This document shows, in pieces, positions 7,771-16,988 of a stretch of DNA of 32,670 bases; position 1 is the stretch's first letter; every line of letters begins with the position of its first letter. Under the pieces are notes generated by a model that did not search any database, was not told where the DNA came from, and saw nothing but the letters and a program-made list of their open reading frames with translations. The translations under genes were made by a program, and so were the position numbers. Source of the stretch: Agriterribacter humi (GTDB taxonomy: Bacteria; Bacteroidota; Bacteroidia; Chitinophagales; Chitinophagaceae); contig NZ_VOHQ01000023.1 in the NCBI RefSeq assembly GCF_009192765.1, positions 1 to 32,670 on the forward strand, in the 5' to 3' direction.

Positions 7771-10035
7771 ATGATTTTTGATCTCGATCTTATTAAAAAA
7801 ACCTATGCTGGCATGCCCGCTAAAATTGAGGCGGCACGTAAGCTCACCGGAACACCGCTCACACTCGCAGAAAAGATATTATACGCCCATTTGTATGAAC
7901 CCCCTGCCCGTGCATATGAAAGAGGAAAAGATTATGTTGATTTTGCACCCGACCGCGTAGCCATGCAGGATGCCACCGCTCAAATGGCTTTACTGCAGTT
8001 CATGACCTGCGGCAGAAGCACTGTAGCTGTTCCTTCTACCGTACATTGCGACCACCTGATACAGGCTAAAACGGGCGCTACCACGGATCTGAAAACCGCA
8101 GTAGACGTAAACAGGGAAGTATATGATTTCCTGGCTTCCATTTCCAATAAATATGGCATTGGCTTCTGGAAGGCAGGCGCCGGAATTATTCACCAGGTTG
8201 TGCTTGAAAACTATGCTTTTCCAGGCGGCATGATGATTGGTACAGATTCGCATACACCCAATGCCGGTGGTTTGGGTATGGTGGCCATTGGCGTGGGTGG
8301 CGCCGATGCCGTAGATGTAATGGCCGGCTTACCATGGGAACTAAAAATGCCAAAGCTGATCGGCATAAAGCTTACAGGTAAATTAAGCGGATGGGCTTCC
8401 CCTAAAGATGTAATACTAAAAGTAGCAGGCATACTTACCGTAAAAGGCGGCACAGGCGCTATTGTTGAATATTTTGGAGAAGGCGCCGACAGTTTGAGCG
8501 CTACCGGCAAAGGTACTATATGCAATATGGGCGCCGAAATTGGCGCAACCTGCTCTGTTTTTACATACGATGAAAAAATGGCGGCCTACCTCAAAGCAAC
8601 AGAACGCGAAGAAGTTGCAGCGCTGGCAGATGGTATTAAAGAGCATTTACGCCCCGACCCTGAAGTATATGCCAACCCCGAAAAATATTACGACCAGGTT
8701 ATAGAAATTAATCTTGATGAACTGGAACCTTACGTGAACGGGCCCTTTACTCCAGATTTGGCCTGGCCCATCGGCAAATTTGCCGATGCAGTAAGAGCCA
8801 ACCAATGGCCCGAAAAATTAGAAGTGGCATTGATCGGTTCCTGTACCAACTCTTCTTATGAAGACATTAGCCGCTCTGCTTCACTGGCACAGCAGGCCAT
8901 TGATAAAAAATTAAAAACAAGAGCCGAATTTACCATAACACCCGGCAGTGAAATGGTTCGCTTTACGATTGAAAAAGACGGCTTCTTAAAAACATTCGAC
9001 AAAATAGGCGGCGTGGTTCTGGCCAATGCCTGTGGTCCGTGCATCGGTCAATGGGCACGTCATATTGACGACCCCAACCGCAAAAATTCCATCATCACTT
9101 CGTTTAACCGCAATTTTGCCAAACGCAATGACGGATTAGCCAGCACGCATGCTTTTGTTGCCTCTCCCGAAATTGTTACGGCATTCGCCATTGCCGGCGA
9201 CCTGACGTTTAATCCTTTAAAGGATAAGCTCAAAAATGAAAATGGCGAGGAAGTAATGCTGGATGAACCTACCGGGCTGGAACTGCCTCCCAAAGGATTT
9301 TCCGTAGACGACCCCGGTTACGAAGCTCCTGCCAAAGACGGCAGTAAAGTAGAGGTTATTGTAAAATCCGACTCGCAGCGCCTGCAGTTGCTCGCCCCTT
9401 TTGCAGCATGGGAAGGAACAGATTTAAAAGGATTGAAGCTTTTAATTAAAGCCAAAGGCAAGTGTACTACCGATCATATTTCCATGGCCGGACCCTGGTT
9501 AAAGTTCAGGGGACATTTAGATAACATCAGCAACAACATGCTCATCGGCGCTATCAATTTCTACAATGAAAAAACCGATACTGTAAAAAACCAGCTAACG
9601 GGCGAATACGGACCTGTGCCCGCAACGGCAAGAGCCTATAAAGCGGCAGGCATCGGAACGATAGTGGTGGGAGATGAAAATTACGGCGAGGGATCAAGCA
9701 GGGAACATGCCGCCATGGAACCCCGCCACCTCGGTGTTCGCGCCATTGTAGTAAGAAGCTTCGCCCGCATACATGAAACCAATCTAAAAAAGCAGGGTAT
9801 GCTGGGGCTTACCTTCGCTAATAAACAGGATTACGATAAAATCCAGGAAGATGATTCCATTGATATTACAGGACTCACCAGCTTTGCGCCCGGCAAACCG
9901 CTTACCTTAGTATTACACCATGCCAACGGCACTACTGATAATATAACGGTTAACCATACCTACAACCAACAGCAGATCCAATGGTTTAAAGAAGGCGGCG
10001 CGCTGAATGTGATCAGGAAGCAGTTTGCGAAATAG
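7771..10035 (+). CDS. Aconitate hydratase, mitochondrial-type
   Basis: A 754-residue cytoplasmic enzyme that isomerises citrate to isocitrate in the TCA cycle using a [4Fe-4S] cluster. Cluster ligands are the Cys of [10 protein letters not shown] and the two Cys of [11 protein letters not shown]. Other signatures are [14 protein letters not shown], the AcnA swivel domain with [15 protein letters not shown], and [19 protein letters not shown]. Length and motif spacing fit the mitochondrial-like aconitase of Bacteroidota rather than bacterial AcnA (about 890) or AcnB. The ATG giving [19 protein letters not shown] is preferred; an open extension of 18 codons upstream has no family resemblance. 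The gene appears monocistronic: its own candidate promoter lies before it and a strong terminator follows 23 bases after the stop. Confidence 0.95.
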   Translation: MIFDLDLIKKTYAGMPAKIEAARKLTGTPLTLAEKILYAHLYEPPARAYERGKDYVDFAPDRVAMQDATAQMALLQFMTCGRSTVAVPSTVHCDHLIQAKTGATTDLKTAVDVNREVYDFLASISNKYGIGFWKAGAGIIHQVVLENYAFPGGMMIGTDSHTPNAGGLGMVAIGVGGADAVDVMAGLPWELKMPKLIGIKLTGKLSGWASPKDVILKVAGILTVKGGTGAIVEYFGEGADSLSATGKGTICNMGAEIGATCSVFTYDEKMAAYLKATEREEVAALADGIKEHLRPDPEVYANPEKYYDQVIEINLDELEPYVNGPFTPDLAWPIGKFADAVRANQWPEKLEVALIGSCTNSSYEDISRSASLAQQAIDKKLKTRAEFTITPGSEMVRFTIEKDGFLKTFDKIGGVVLANACGPCIGQWARHIDDPNRKNSIITSFNRNFAKRNDGLASTHAFVASPEIVTAFAIAGDLTFNPLKDKLKNENGEEVMLDEPTGLELPPKGFSVDDPGYEAPAKDGSKVEVIVKSDSQRLQLLAPFAAWEGTDLKGLKLLIKAKGKCTTDHISMAGPWLKFRGHLDNISNNMLIGAINFYNEKTDTVKNQLTGEYGPVPATARAYKAAGIGTIVVGDENYGEGSSREHAAMEPRHLGVRAIVVRSFARIHETNLKKQGMLGLTFANKQDYDKIQEDDSIDITGLTSFAPGKPLTLVLHHANGTTDNITVNHTYNQQQIQWFKEGGALNVIRKQFAK

Positions 10036-10057
10036 CAATTACCATAAATTTTCACAT

Positions 10058-10092
10058 AAAAAACCTTCAGCAGCTATGCTGAAGGTTTTTTT
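10058..10092. terminator. Strong bidirectional rho-independent terminator
   Basis: A perfect 15-bp stem, 10058-10072 with 10077-10091, around a 4-base GCTA loop. The A-run on one side and T-run on the other are part of the stem, so it can stop transcription both ways. It lies between the convergent aconitase (plus) and M20 amidohydrolase (minus) genes. Confidence 0.93.
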
Positions 10093-10141
10093 ATTCCATC
10101 CTGGTGACAGCGATGAGTATTCTATTTCTGCTTATCCCCGC

Positions 10142-11440
10142 TTATTGCTTCAACCTTCCATAATCAAATACTATATTACAAAACGCTTTTACGCCTGTAT
10201 CCAGCATACTGTCGTCAATGTAAAAATCGGGTGTATGATGGGGCGCTGCTTTTGTAGGATCCTGTCCTGCAGGCATGCCGCCCAAAAAGAAAAAGAATGC
10301 CGGCGCCTTGTCGCCGAAAAATGAAAAATCCTCTGCACCTGTTGTCCATTCCGTTTCATATACTTTTTCTTTACCGGCAGCGGCTTCCAATGAAGGAAGC
10401 ATCAGTTTTACGAGGGCCGGATCGTTATAGGTAACTTTGGTTTTGTTATCAATGGTTACTTCCACCGTGGCGCCGCCGGCAGCGGCAATATGGCTGGCTG
10501 TATTGCGAATACGCTCATGCACATCCTTATGCATCTCTTCGTCTAATGTTCTGATCGTTCCATCCATGACCAGTTCTTCGGGAATGATATTGCTCCTTAC
10601 GCCGCTGTGAATTTTTCCAACAGTAATTACTACCGGCGCTTTGGTAAGGTTTTGCTGACGGCTTACAATGGTTTGCAATCCCTGGATAATTTGCGCAGCA
10701 ATTACAATAGGGTCAACCCCACCCCATGGCTGTGAGCCATGCGATTGTTTTCCTTTCACCTTAATGGTAAACCAGTCGCTTGCGGCCATTTCAGCGCCTG
10801 ATTTGTATTTTATTTCTCCAACAGGTGTTGCTGAATTAATGTGCAATCCAAAAATGGCATCCACTTTCGGATTGTCCATTACGCCTTCTTTGATCATTAA
10901 GGGCGCCCCACCCTCTTCATTGCCGGGAGGACCTTCCTCAGCAGGCTGAAAAATAAATTTCACTGTTCCCGCTATATCCTTTTTCATGGAACTTAACACG
11001 GATGCTGTGCCCATTAATATGGCCATATGTGTATCATGACCACAGGCATGCATAACCGATACCTTTTCTCCCAGATATTCTCCTTCCGCTTTTGAAGCGA
11101 AAGGAACGTCCACCCTTTCTTTAACCGGTAACCCGTCTATATCGGCTCTCAAAGCAATAACGGGGCCGGGCTTACCTCCTTTCAAAATAGCTACTACGCC
11201 GGTTTTGGCGATACCGGTCTGCACCTCCAGCCCCAGTTTTTTCAAATGCGCCGCAATGTACTCGGCTGTTTTAAATTCCCTGTTCGACAATTCGGGATGC
11301 TCATGCAAATATCTTCTCCATTGAATCAACTCCGGGAGAATAGCAGTTGCTTTACCAGCAACCAGTTTTTTAATATCCTGCGCAGGAAGTATTGCATAAC
11401 TTGTCGCCATTAGCACTACCAGGAGAACATATTTTTTCAT
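10142..11440 (-). CDS. Exported M20-family amidohydrolase (M20D type)
   Basis: A 432-residue zinc amidohydrolase of the M20D group, which contains N-acyl amino acid and hippurate hydrolases. MKKYVLLVVLMATSYAILPAQ is a signal peptide, so the enzyme acts in the periplasm or outside. Metal-binding and catalytic stretches are MHACGHDTHMA (about residue 130), FQPAEEGPPGNEEGG, GLHINS, SHGSQPWGGVDP at the dimerisation-domain boundary, and APHHTPDF near the end. The ATG at 11440 is preferred because the 29-codon upstream extension would bury the signal peptide and overlap the divergent neighbour. It is predicted to release amino acids from N-acyl or amide substrates; the acyl group cannot be predicted. 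Its end is 49 bases from a bidirectional terminator. Confidence 0.9.
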   Translation of the reverse strand: MKKYVLLVVLMATSYAILPAQDIKKLVAGKATAILPELIQWRRYLHEHPELSNREFKTAEYIAAHLKKLGLEVQTGIAKTGVVAILKGGKPGPVIALRADIDGLPVKERVDVPFASKAEGEYLGEKVSVMHACGHDTHMAILMGTASVLSSMKKDIAGTVKFIFQPAEEGPPGNEEGGAPLMIKEGVMDNPKVDAIFGLHINSATPVGEIKYKSGAEMAASDWFTIKVKGKQSHGSQPWGGVDPIVIAAQIIQGLQTIVSRQQNLTKAPVVITVGKIHSGVRSNIIPEELVMDGTIRTLDEEMHKDVHERIRNTASHIAAAGGATVEVTIDNKTKVTYNDPALVKLMLPSLEAAAGKEKVYETEWTTGAEDFSFFGDKAPAFFFFLGGMPAGQDPTKAAPHHTPDFYIDDSMLDTGVKAFCNIVFDYGRLKQ

Positions 11441-11497
11441 GCCTTGCTTTTTAATGTTCTGAAAATAAGATTTTTTCACCAGTTGAGACAGGGTATC

Positions 11498-11505
11498 TAA
11501 TTTTG
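11498..11505 (+). promoter_or_regulatory. Candidate -7 element TAATTTTG
   Basis: Matches TAnnTTTG and lies 8 bases before the ATG of the acyl-CoA dehydrogenase-like gene, with a T-run 21 bases upstream (11471-11476) as a possible -33 region. It would give a very short leader, which is common in Bacteroidota. Motif-based only. Confidence 0.4.
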
Positions 11506-11513
11506 AGGCAAAT

Positions 11514-12623
11514 ATGGTTACAGGCAAAATTTCTTCGCAGCTACTGGCTGATGAATCTGTTGAAACAATCAGGCGTTATGCCGCCACAGCAGAACAAACG
11601 GGGCAATTGCACCCGGAGCAATTAAAATTAATTTATGAACGAAACTGGTTCAACCTGTTTGTACCCCGTTCAATGGGTGGATTGGAAATGCAGCTACCCG
11701 AAGCGGTGCGCTTACAGGAGGCGTTGGCCGGGGCCGATGGCAGTTTGGGTTGGACGGTAACCCTGTGCAGTGGCGCCAACTGGTTTATTGGTTTCCTTGA
11801 TGAACAGTGCGCTTCCTCTTTTTTTTCAGATCAGCAGGTATGCCTTGCTGGTAGTGGGGCTGCATCAGGGAAAGCCACTGCTACCGATAATGGCTATGTG
11901 GTAAACGGCCACTGGAAATATGCAACAGGCGCTCCGCATGCCACAGCATTTACGGCCAACTGCGTGATTGAAAAAAACGGTGAACCGGTTTTGGAAAAAG
12001 ACGGATCGCCTGTTACCCGGTCTTTTATTTTCAAAAGAGCGGAAGTTACCCTGCACAACGACTGGAATGCCACAGGCATGAAAGCTACCGCAAGCCAGGC
12101 TTTCAGCGTTAAAGCATTGGCGGTGGCAAAAGAAAGATGTTTTATCATTGACAGTGAACATGCTGTTTTACCAGGCCCGGTTTATCATTTTCCTTTTCTG
12201 CACTTTGCCGAAGTTACGCTTACAGCCAATTATTCAGGCATGGCCTTTCATTTTACAGACCTTTGCAAAGTATTATTTGAAGACCGCATTAAACGGCATG
12301 GATATGCCATAAAGGAAGCCTGCGAAATGCTGGAAATACTGGCAAGAAGCAAAAGCAAACTGGAAGATGCCCGTCAGCTTTTTTATGATGCACTGGAAAG
12401 AACATGGAAAGCTGGTTGCAGTGAAAAACAATGGAGCGCTTTTTTCCTTAATAGCCTGGGAGAAGCCTGCAGATCACTGGTTAAATTATCGCGCAGATCT
12501 GTAGATGAGCTTTACCCCTATTGCGGAATGGCAGCATCGGACCCAAATTCGGAAATTAACCGGGTGTGGAGGGATTTTCATACAGCGAGCCTGCATGGAA
12601 TATTTACTTTTGGATGCGGGTAG
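11514..12623 (+). CDS. Acyl-CoA dehydrogenase-like flavoprotein
   Basis: A 369-residue cytoplasmic protein of the acyl-CoA dehydrogenase fold. The alpha-helical N-domain contains RNWFNLFVPRSMGGLEMQLPEA and QEALAGADGSLGWTVTLCSGAN; the beta domain holds ASGKATATDNGYVVNGHWKYATGAPHATAF; the C-terminal helices end RVWRDFHTASLHGIF. The RVWRDFHTAS-type ending and type-2 C-domain resemble the flavin-dependent hydroxylase branch (HpaB/HsaA-like) more than beta-oxidation enzymes, and no acyl-CoA catalytic Glu could be placed. Substrate unknown. It is divergent from the M20 gene, the two ATGs being about 73 bases apart, so the promoters share one short region. No partner reductase or CoA-ligase gene is adjacent. 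Confidence 0.75.
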   Translation: MVTGKISSQLLADESVETIRRYAATAEQTGQLHPEQLKLIYERNWFNLFVPRSMGGLEMQLPEAVRLQEALAGADGSLGWTVTLCSGANWFIGFLDEQCASSFFSDQQVCLAGSGAASGKATATDNGYVVNGHWKYATGAPHATAFTANCVIEKNGEPVLEKDGSPVTRSFIFKRAEVTLHNDWNATGMKATASQAFSVKALAVAKERCFIIDSEHAVLPGPVYHFPFLHFAEVTLTANYSGMAFHFTDLCKVLFEDRIKRHGYAIKEACEMLEILARSKSKLEDARQLFYDALERTWKAGCSEKQWSAFFLNSLGEACRSLVKLSRRSVDELYPYCGMAASDPNSEINRVWRDFHTASLHGIFTFGCG

Positions 12624-12631
12624 GGAATTTC

Positions 12632-12701
12632 TGATTTATGATTTATGATTTTATGATTTATAATCCGCGGTCTGACGCTCCTTGCGTTGCGTGCCGACCG
12701 C
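12632..12701. repeat. TGATTTA heptamer run followed by imperfect palindrome
   Basis: TGATTT starts at 12632, 12639 and 12646 (7-base steps) and 12654. It is followed by GCGGTC (12667-12672) pairing with GACCGC (12696-12701), with a second inner pair ACGC (12675-12678) and GCGT (12684-12687). It lies between the convergent ends of the acyl-CoA dehydrogenase-like gene and the GDPD gene. The hairpin may contribute to termination, although it has no long T-run. Confidence 0.55.
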
Positions 12702-12710
12702 TGCATTTTA

Positions 12711-13571
12711 TCACCGATGCAATCCTCTTAACTTCAGATAAGCGATCAGCTCTTCCGGAAAATTTGTTTGTATGACATTGGTATGGCGCATGCGCAGCAA
12801 AGCATCAAAGCCTGTATTCTTTTTCTCCGTTTCTGATTTTTCATATTTCCCCAATGCATTCATCCAAAGCCTTATGCCTTTGCCCCGAATAACGGCCATC
12901 AGCGAATCGGAGTAAAATTTATCATCGGCATGGATCACCGGAACTTCAATGCCCTGGCTAAATATGCCATCTACATCTTCTTTGCTGTAGGCACGGGTCA
13001 TGAATTGTATCTTTTTATTCATCCTGCGCAGGGCAGGCGCATCCTTATAATCATACAAAAAAAACAATGATTGTTTTTCCATTTTGGTTTTTCTCAGCAG
13101 TTTGGCGGTAGATTTGGCCGCTCTTTTTCCTTCAGCCTTATAATCAATATCAAGCATCACTTTTCCTTTCACCAGTTCAAGCACCTCCTTAAAAGTTGGA
13201 ATTTTTTCTGAGGTAGGCTTACCATCATGCAAAAGAAAAACCTGCTGTAGCTCAGCATATGTTTTTTCAGCCACAAGTCCTTTCCCTGTAGTGGTACGGT
13301 CAATGGTTTTATCATGCATAATGATCAGCACGCCATCCTTCGTTTCCCTTATATCCGTTTCAATAATATCAACACCGATCCGTATGGCTTCTTTCATGGC
13401 AGCAACCGAATTTTCGGGATAAGCAGCATGCGCTGCCCTGTGCGCTGCTACCAATACCCTGTCGGGACGATTGTAAAAATCATTAAGAATACTGTCAAGG
13501 TTAGATTGCGCCGCAGCAACAATGGTAACCAATAATACAGCGAACGATAATAGTATGCGTTTGTAATACAT
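12711..13571 (-). CDS. Exported glycerophosphodiester phosphodiesterase
   Basis: A 286-residue GDPD TIM-barrel enzyme that hydrolyses glycerophosphodiesters to glycerol 3-phosphate and an alcohol. The signal peptide MYYKRILLSFAVLLVTIVAAAQ directs it to the periplasm. Catalytic and metal residues are visible: AHRAAHAAYPENS with His44, IETDIRETKDG with Glu71 and Asp73, and IIMHDKTIDRTT with His86. It is the last gene of the six-gene phosphoesterase cluster and is related to the N-terminal domain of the GDPD-esterase fusion at 19428-21077. A 325-base spacer with a 17-copy heptamer array separates it from the PafA-type gene, so it may be transcribed separately. The product would feed the neighbouring phosphatases. 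Confidence 0.9.
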   Translation of the reverse strand: MYYKRILLSFAVLLVTIVAAAQSNLDSILNDFYNRPDRVLVAAHRAAHAAYPENSVAAMKEAIRIGVDIIETDIRETKDGVLIIMHDKTIDRTTTGKGLVAEKTYAELQQVFLLHDGKPTSEKIPTFKEVLELVKGKVMLDIDYKAEGKRAAKSTAKLLRKTKMEKQSLFFLYDYKDAPALRRMNKKIQFMTRAYSKEDVDGIFSQGIEVPVIHADDKFYSDSLMAVIRGKGIRLWMNALGKYEKSETEKKNTGFDALLRMRHTNVIQTNFPEELIAYLKLRGLHR

Positions 13572-13611
13572 TTTTTTTATGTCATTTAAGGTGAAATCCG
13601 ATAACGTGCTG

Positions 13612-13798
13612 TCAGTCTTCAGCAGTCAGCCATGAGCAATACAAAGAGAAAGAATATTCGAAAACGTACTTTCCCCTTCAACCTGCAACCTGTAACCTGT
13701 AACCTGTAACCTGTAACCTGCAACCTGCAACCTGAAACCCGTAACCTGCAACCTGCAACCTGTAACCTGCAACCTGCAACCTGTAACTTGAAACCTGC
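13612..13798. repeat. TCAGC heptamers followed by 17 copies of AACCTGY
   Basis: TCAGC-like words start at 13612, 13619, 13626 and 13633 (7-base steps). From 13680 to 13798 there are exactly 17 tandem heptamers: 9 AACCTGC/T-type changes in the last base, with variants AACCTGA, AACCCGT and AACTTGA and no length change (119 bases = 17 x 7). The array lies in the 325-base spacer between the PafA-type and GDPD genes. It creates spurious open frames on the minus strand with GCRLQVT-like repeats that should not be called as proteins. Confidence 0.92.
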
Positions 13799-13896
13799 AC
13801 CACTGACCACTGGCCACTCACATCTCAAATACAAAACCCGGAGTGCCAGATCCGAAATTCGAATCCTATACCCCGGGCTTTGAAACATCAGCAAGC

Positions 13897-15555
13897 TTAT
13901 CTTCCTCCTGTTACTTCTGTAATAGGTTTTCCAATAGCACCGCTGGGCATTTGTATATGCAGCAATGCGGCTAATGTAGGCGCTATATCCGTCATGCCTG
14001 TTACCCTGTTGGTATGGCCCGGTTTTATTTTCCAGCCCATCCACACCAATGGAATATGAGCATCGTAAGGATACCAGGTACCATGTGTGGCGCCTTTAAG
14101 GCTACCACCCTTCCATGTAGGCTGGGGAATGACTACAAAATCGCCGCTGCGTTTTACATTGTAACCTTTAATAAGCATGGATTTAATATGCTCCGGGATG
14201 GGAGCTGTTCCCAATGCTTCACTTTCGAGCACATTGGCTATGCCGGGCGCTTTTAATAATATATCTTTTATGGTGCGTCCCACTTCGCTGTGGTTAATTC
14301 CTTTTTTATCGAATGCTTCCCAGTCCATATACAACTGGTAATTCGCAAAGGAAAGCACCGGTTTCTCAATTCCGTATTTTTCTTTCAGGCCATCCTGGAG
14401 CGCTTTGGAAAAATCTTTATCCTGGATAGCTCCCGAAGGCATTTTGTTTTCGAGGTAATAGCCGGGTGATTCGGATACGCCATGATCGGCGGTAATAAAA
14501 TAGAGATAATTGCCTTTGCCAAATCTTTTATCTAAGTAGGTAAAGAAATCAGCGAGTTCTTTATCCAGGCGAAGATAATTGTCTTCAATTTCAATGGAGT
14601 TAGGGCCGTAGGTATGCCCTATTGCATCGGGACTTGAAAAACTCACCGCTAAAAAATCGGTGAACTTTCCGCCACCCAAATTATATCCTTCAATTGCGGC
14701 TTTGGCAAAATCAAATGTAAGCGTATTGCCATATGGCGTGGTACGTACCGCACCATAATTTTTGCCGATGAATTGTTTCAGGTTGCGCGGAAAAACGGGT
14801 TTCGCTTCTCCGTTAGAAGTACCTTCATATGATTTATCATCCGCCGTACTTAAGGTGTAAGTATTGATCGGGTAAAGCGTATTCCAGTCGTTTTTATAAT
14901 ACGTGTCCACTACTTTCTTATCGTTAAAGCGTTTGGCCCACTCTGGAAGTTCCTCCATATAATATGTGCTGGTAACAAAATGCCCATCCGTACCATTGTA
15001 CCAGAAAGCCGCAGTGGCAGCATGTCCTGCAGGTAAGATAGAAGCCCTGTCTTTAATAGCCACACCTACCGTTTTGCTCTGGAAGTTGGATGCTATGCGC
15101 AACTGGTCGGTAATGGTGGTGGACAGGTTATTACGGGGCGACTCCCCTGTTCCGCCTTCTGCTGATCCCACGAGATTAACGGTTTCATCATTCACACAGC
15201 CGATCGTCTTCCCGAGAGAACGTTCGTACCAGTCATTACCCACAATGCCATGCACCGCGGGAACAGAACCCGTATATACGCAGGTATGTCCGCAGGCGGT
15301 AATGGTAGGAGAATAATCAATCAATGTGTTCTCACACGAAAAACCTTCTCTGAGCAATCTTTTAAACCCGCCTTCTGTATAACGGTTCTGAAAACGGTAT
15401 AAATAATCCCAGCGCATCTGGTCTACCATCATACCCACAATTATTTTGGGCTGTGAAGCACCGGGAGCAGCATTACGTGTGGTGGTTTGAGCATGTACCG
15501 TACACAAGGATGATACCATTACCAAACCGAGGATAAAACATTTAAACTTCATCAT
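13897..15555 (-). CDS. PafA-type alkaline phosphatase
   Basis: A 552-residue secreted phosphatase of the alkaline phosphatase superfamily, close in design to PafA of Flavobacteriia, which removes phosphate from many phosphomonoesters. MMKFKCFILGLVMVSSLCTVHAQ is the signal peptide. Active-site residues fit PafA: Asp45 in MMVDQMRWDY, the nucleophile Thr86 in SPTITACGHT, Asn107 in GNDWYER, Lys168 and Arg170 in IKDRASILPAGHAA, then SSPDAIGHTYGP, TADHGVS and HGTWYPYDAHIPLVW with the remaining metal ligands. Thr86 and Asn107 are offset from the PafA numbering (Thr79, Asn100) by the same seven residues. It follows the two purple-acid-phosphatase-like genes with a 110-base gap. A TGTATTTG element about 30 bases before the start differs from the -7 consensus at one base and may give it its own promoter. 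Confidence 0.93.
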   Translation of the reverse strand: MMKFKCFILGLVMVSSLCTVHAQTTTRNAAPGASQPKIIVGMMVDQMRWDYLYRFQNRYTEGGFKRLLREGFSCENTLIDYSPTITACGHTCVYTGSVPAVHGIVGNDWYERSLGKTIGCVNDETVNLVGSAEGGTGESPRNNLSTTITDQLRIASNFQSKTVGVAIKDRASILPAGHAATAAFWYNGTDGHFVTSTYYMEELPEWAKRFNDKKVVDTYYKNDWNTLYPINTYTLSTADDKSYEGTSNGEAKPVFPRNLKQFIGKNYGAVRTTPYGNTLTFDFAKAAIEGYNLGGGKFTDFLAVSFSSPDAIGHTYGPNSIEIEDNYLRLDKELADFFTYLDKRFGKGNYLYFITADHGVSESPGYYLENKMPSGAIQDKDFSKALQDGLKEKYGIEKPVLSFANYQLYMDWEAFDKKGINHSEVGRTIKDILLKAPGIANVLESEALGTAPIPEHIKSMLIKGYNVKRSGDFVVIPQPTWKGGSLKGATHGTWYPYDAHIPLVWMGWKIKPGHTNRVTGMTDIAPTLAALLHIQMPSGAIGKPITEVTGGR

Positions 15556-15665
15556 TACATATATTTAGTTTTCGCAAATACATTTTATCAGGCAAATTAA
15601 AGCGATTTAACCGAAAGGATGTGATTTTTAAACAAATCCATTTCCCGTTAACCAGTCATAAACAA

Positions 15666-16946
15666 TTATTTCAGATTTTTTACCGCATTGTTTTTGCCCG
15701 TTCTTTTCATAAGCTCAAACGCATCAAACAACTCACCTGTTGCGGTATACGAACGGTAAGAAAGAATATCACTATCTACAGTAATCAACTGGTACAATTG
15801 TAGGTGGCCTCCGCTTTTATCGGCCCACGCAGGCTTATCGTTTTCATACATTTTGGATCCGCTCATTGATACCACATACATGGTGGGAGAAGTATTTTTT
15901 GTTCCGGGCATAGGAATTTTCTGCATGCCCCTTCCATATGCATGATCATGCCCCTGCAGCACCAGATCAACTTTGTATTTATTAAATATAGGCTGAAATT
16001 TTTCCCTGAGATTTTCATTATCGCGGTTGGCCTTTACCGAATATACCGGGTGATGAAATACCACGCAGGTCCAGCGGTTGGGATTATTGACTAAAATATT
16101 TTCCAGCCAGTCTATTTGTTTTTGCATCCCATCGCCACCGAACCATATTGCCTGTGAGTTCAGGGATATAAAACGAACTCCCTGTATATCGGAATAGTAA
16201 CAGGTTTCTTCCAGGCCTTCAGGACCATTTTCGGGTAGTGTAAACTGCGCCCGCCACAAAGCGGTGATTTCGTTTACACCCGCTGCGTTATCAGCATGTT
16301 CATGATTTCCGGGCGACATCATCCCGGGTATGGTACTATGAATAAAACCACCTCCGTAAAACAACTCACCCCATTCGTGGTCGTTGCGGCCCCTGTTTAC
16401 AATATCGCCTGCATACATAATCAGTTTGGCATCCGGCATCTTTACATATGCTTCACGGATCACCCTTGGCCAAACCGTTCTCATTCCCTGCTGTACATCT
16501 CCCATGTAAATAAAAGAAAGCTTATCGCCGGGTTTACCCGCCGTTCTAACATGAAACCATTCACTCCGGTAATTGCCCTGACCCACACGATACATATAAA
16601 GCATATTGGGTTGCAAACCGGTGAACACAACCGAATGATAATTGGCCGCTTTCCCATCGTGCGTAACGGTTTCTGTTTTCGCTTTTATACCGGTGGCTTT
16701 TGTTACATCAGTTGGATTGGAAACAGCAACCATAATTTCAGCAGTACCGGCGGTAATGCTGTCGTGCGTACGCCAGTTAACGGCCAACGATGTTGACGGG
16801 TCCTGCGTTACATTCAGCACGATCCTGTCGGGATAAGGACCGGTAGGATACGGATTGAACTGCTGCGATTGTGCATGGGCAGCGATCAGCATCATCATAC
16901 ATACGATCAGGTTCAGAAAAATAGCACGATTGTTTCTTGTGCGCAT
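15666..16946 (-). CDS. Purple-acid-phosphatase-like metallophosphoesterase, copy 2
   Basis: A 426-residue exported phosphatase. The signal peptide is MRTRNNRAIFLNLIVCMMMLIAAHAQ; an upstream TTG codon is less likely than this ATG. An N-terminal fibronectin-III-like domain (about 30-135, with PDRIVLNVTQDPSTSLAVNW) is followed by the calcineurin-like catalytic domain: YMGDVQ, YAGDIVNRG, MSPGNHEHA, VVFHHPVYS and LQGHDHAYGRGMQ. These are the dinuclear metal-site motifs of the purple acid phosphatase class, acting on phosphomonoesters outside the cytoplasm. It is a paralogue of the gene directly upstream (16989-18287) along its whole length, pointing to a tandem duplication. The gap between the two is 42 bases. 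Confidence 0.92.
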   Translation of the reverse strand: MRTRNNRAIFLNLIVCMMMLIAAHAQSQQFNPYPTGPYPDRIVLNVTQDPSTSLAVNWRTHDSITAGTAEIMVAVSNPTDVTKATGIKAKTETVTHDGKAANYHSVVFTGLQPNMLYMYRVGQGNYRSEWFHVRTAGKPGDKLSFIYMGDVQQGMRTVWPRVIREAYVKMPDAKLIMYAGDIVNRGRNDHEWGELFYGGGFIHSTIPGMMSPGNHEHADNAAGVNEITALWRAQFTLPENGPEGLEETCYYSDIQGVRFISLNSQAIWFGGDGMQKQIDWLENILVNNPNRWTCVVFHHPVYSVKANRDNENLREKFQPIFNKYKVDLVLQGHDHAYGRGMQKIPMPGTKNTSPTMYVVSMSGSKMYENDKPAWADKSGGHLQLYQLITVDSDILSYRSYTATGELFDAFELMKRTGKNNAVKNLK

Positions 16947-16988
16947 CAATATAGGATTAAGAGTGCATAAAATTCGGGATGACCCGCA

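Noticed and set aside
13680-13798. CRISPR or minisatellite inside a gene
   Set aside because: The units are 7 bases, contiguous, without spacers, and lie between two genes.
13840-13880. tRNA-like TTCGAATCC stretch
   Set aside because: No acceptor, D or anticodon stems can be formed around it; it belongs to the CCGAAATTCGAA-type low-complexity words.
13619-14044. Minus-strand open frames with GCRLQVTGYRLQV-like repeats
   Set aside because: They are translations of the AACCTGY heptamer array, and the longer one also overlaps the PafA-type gene in another frame.
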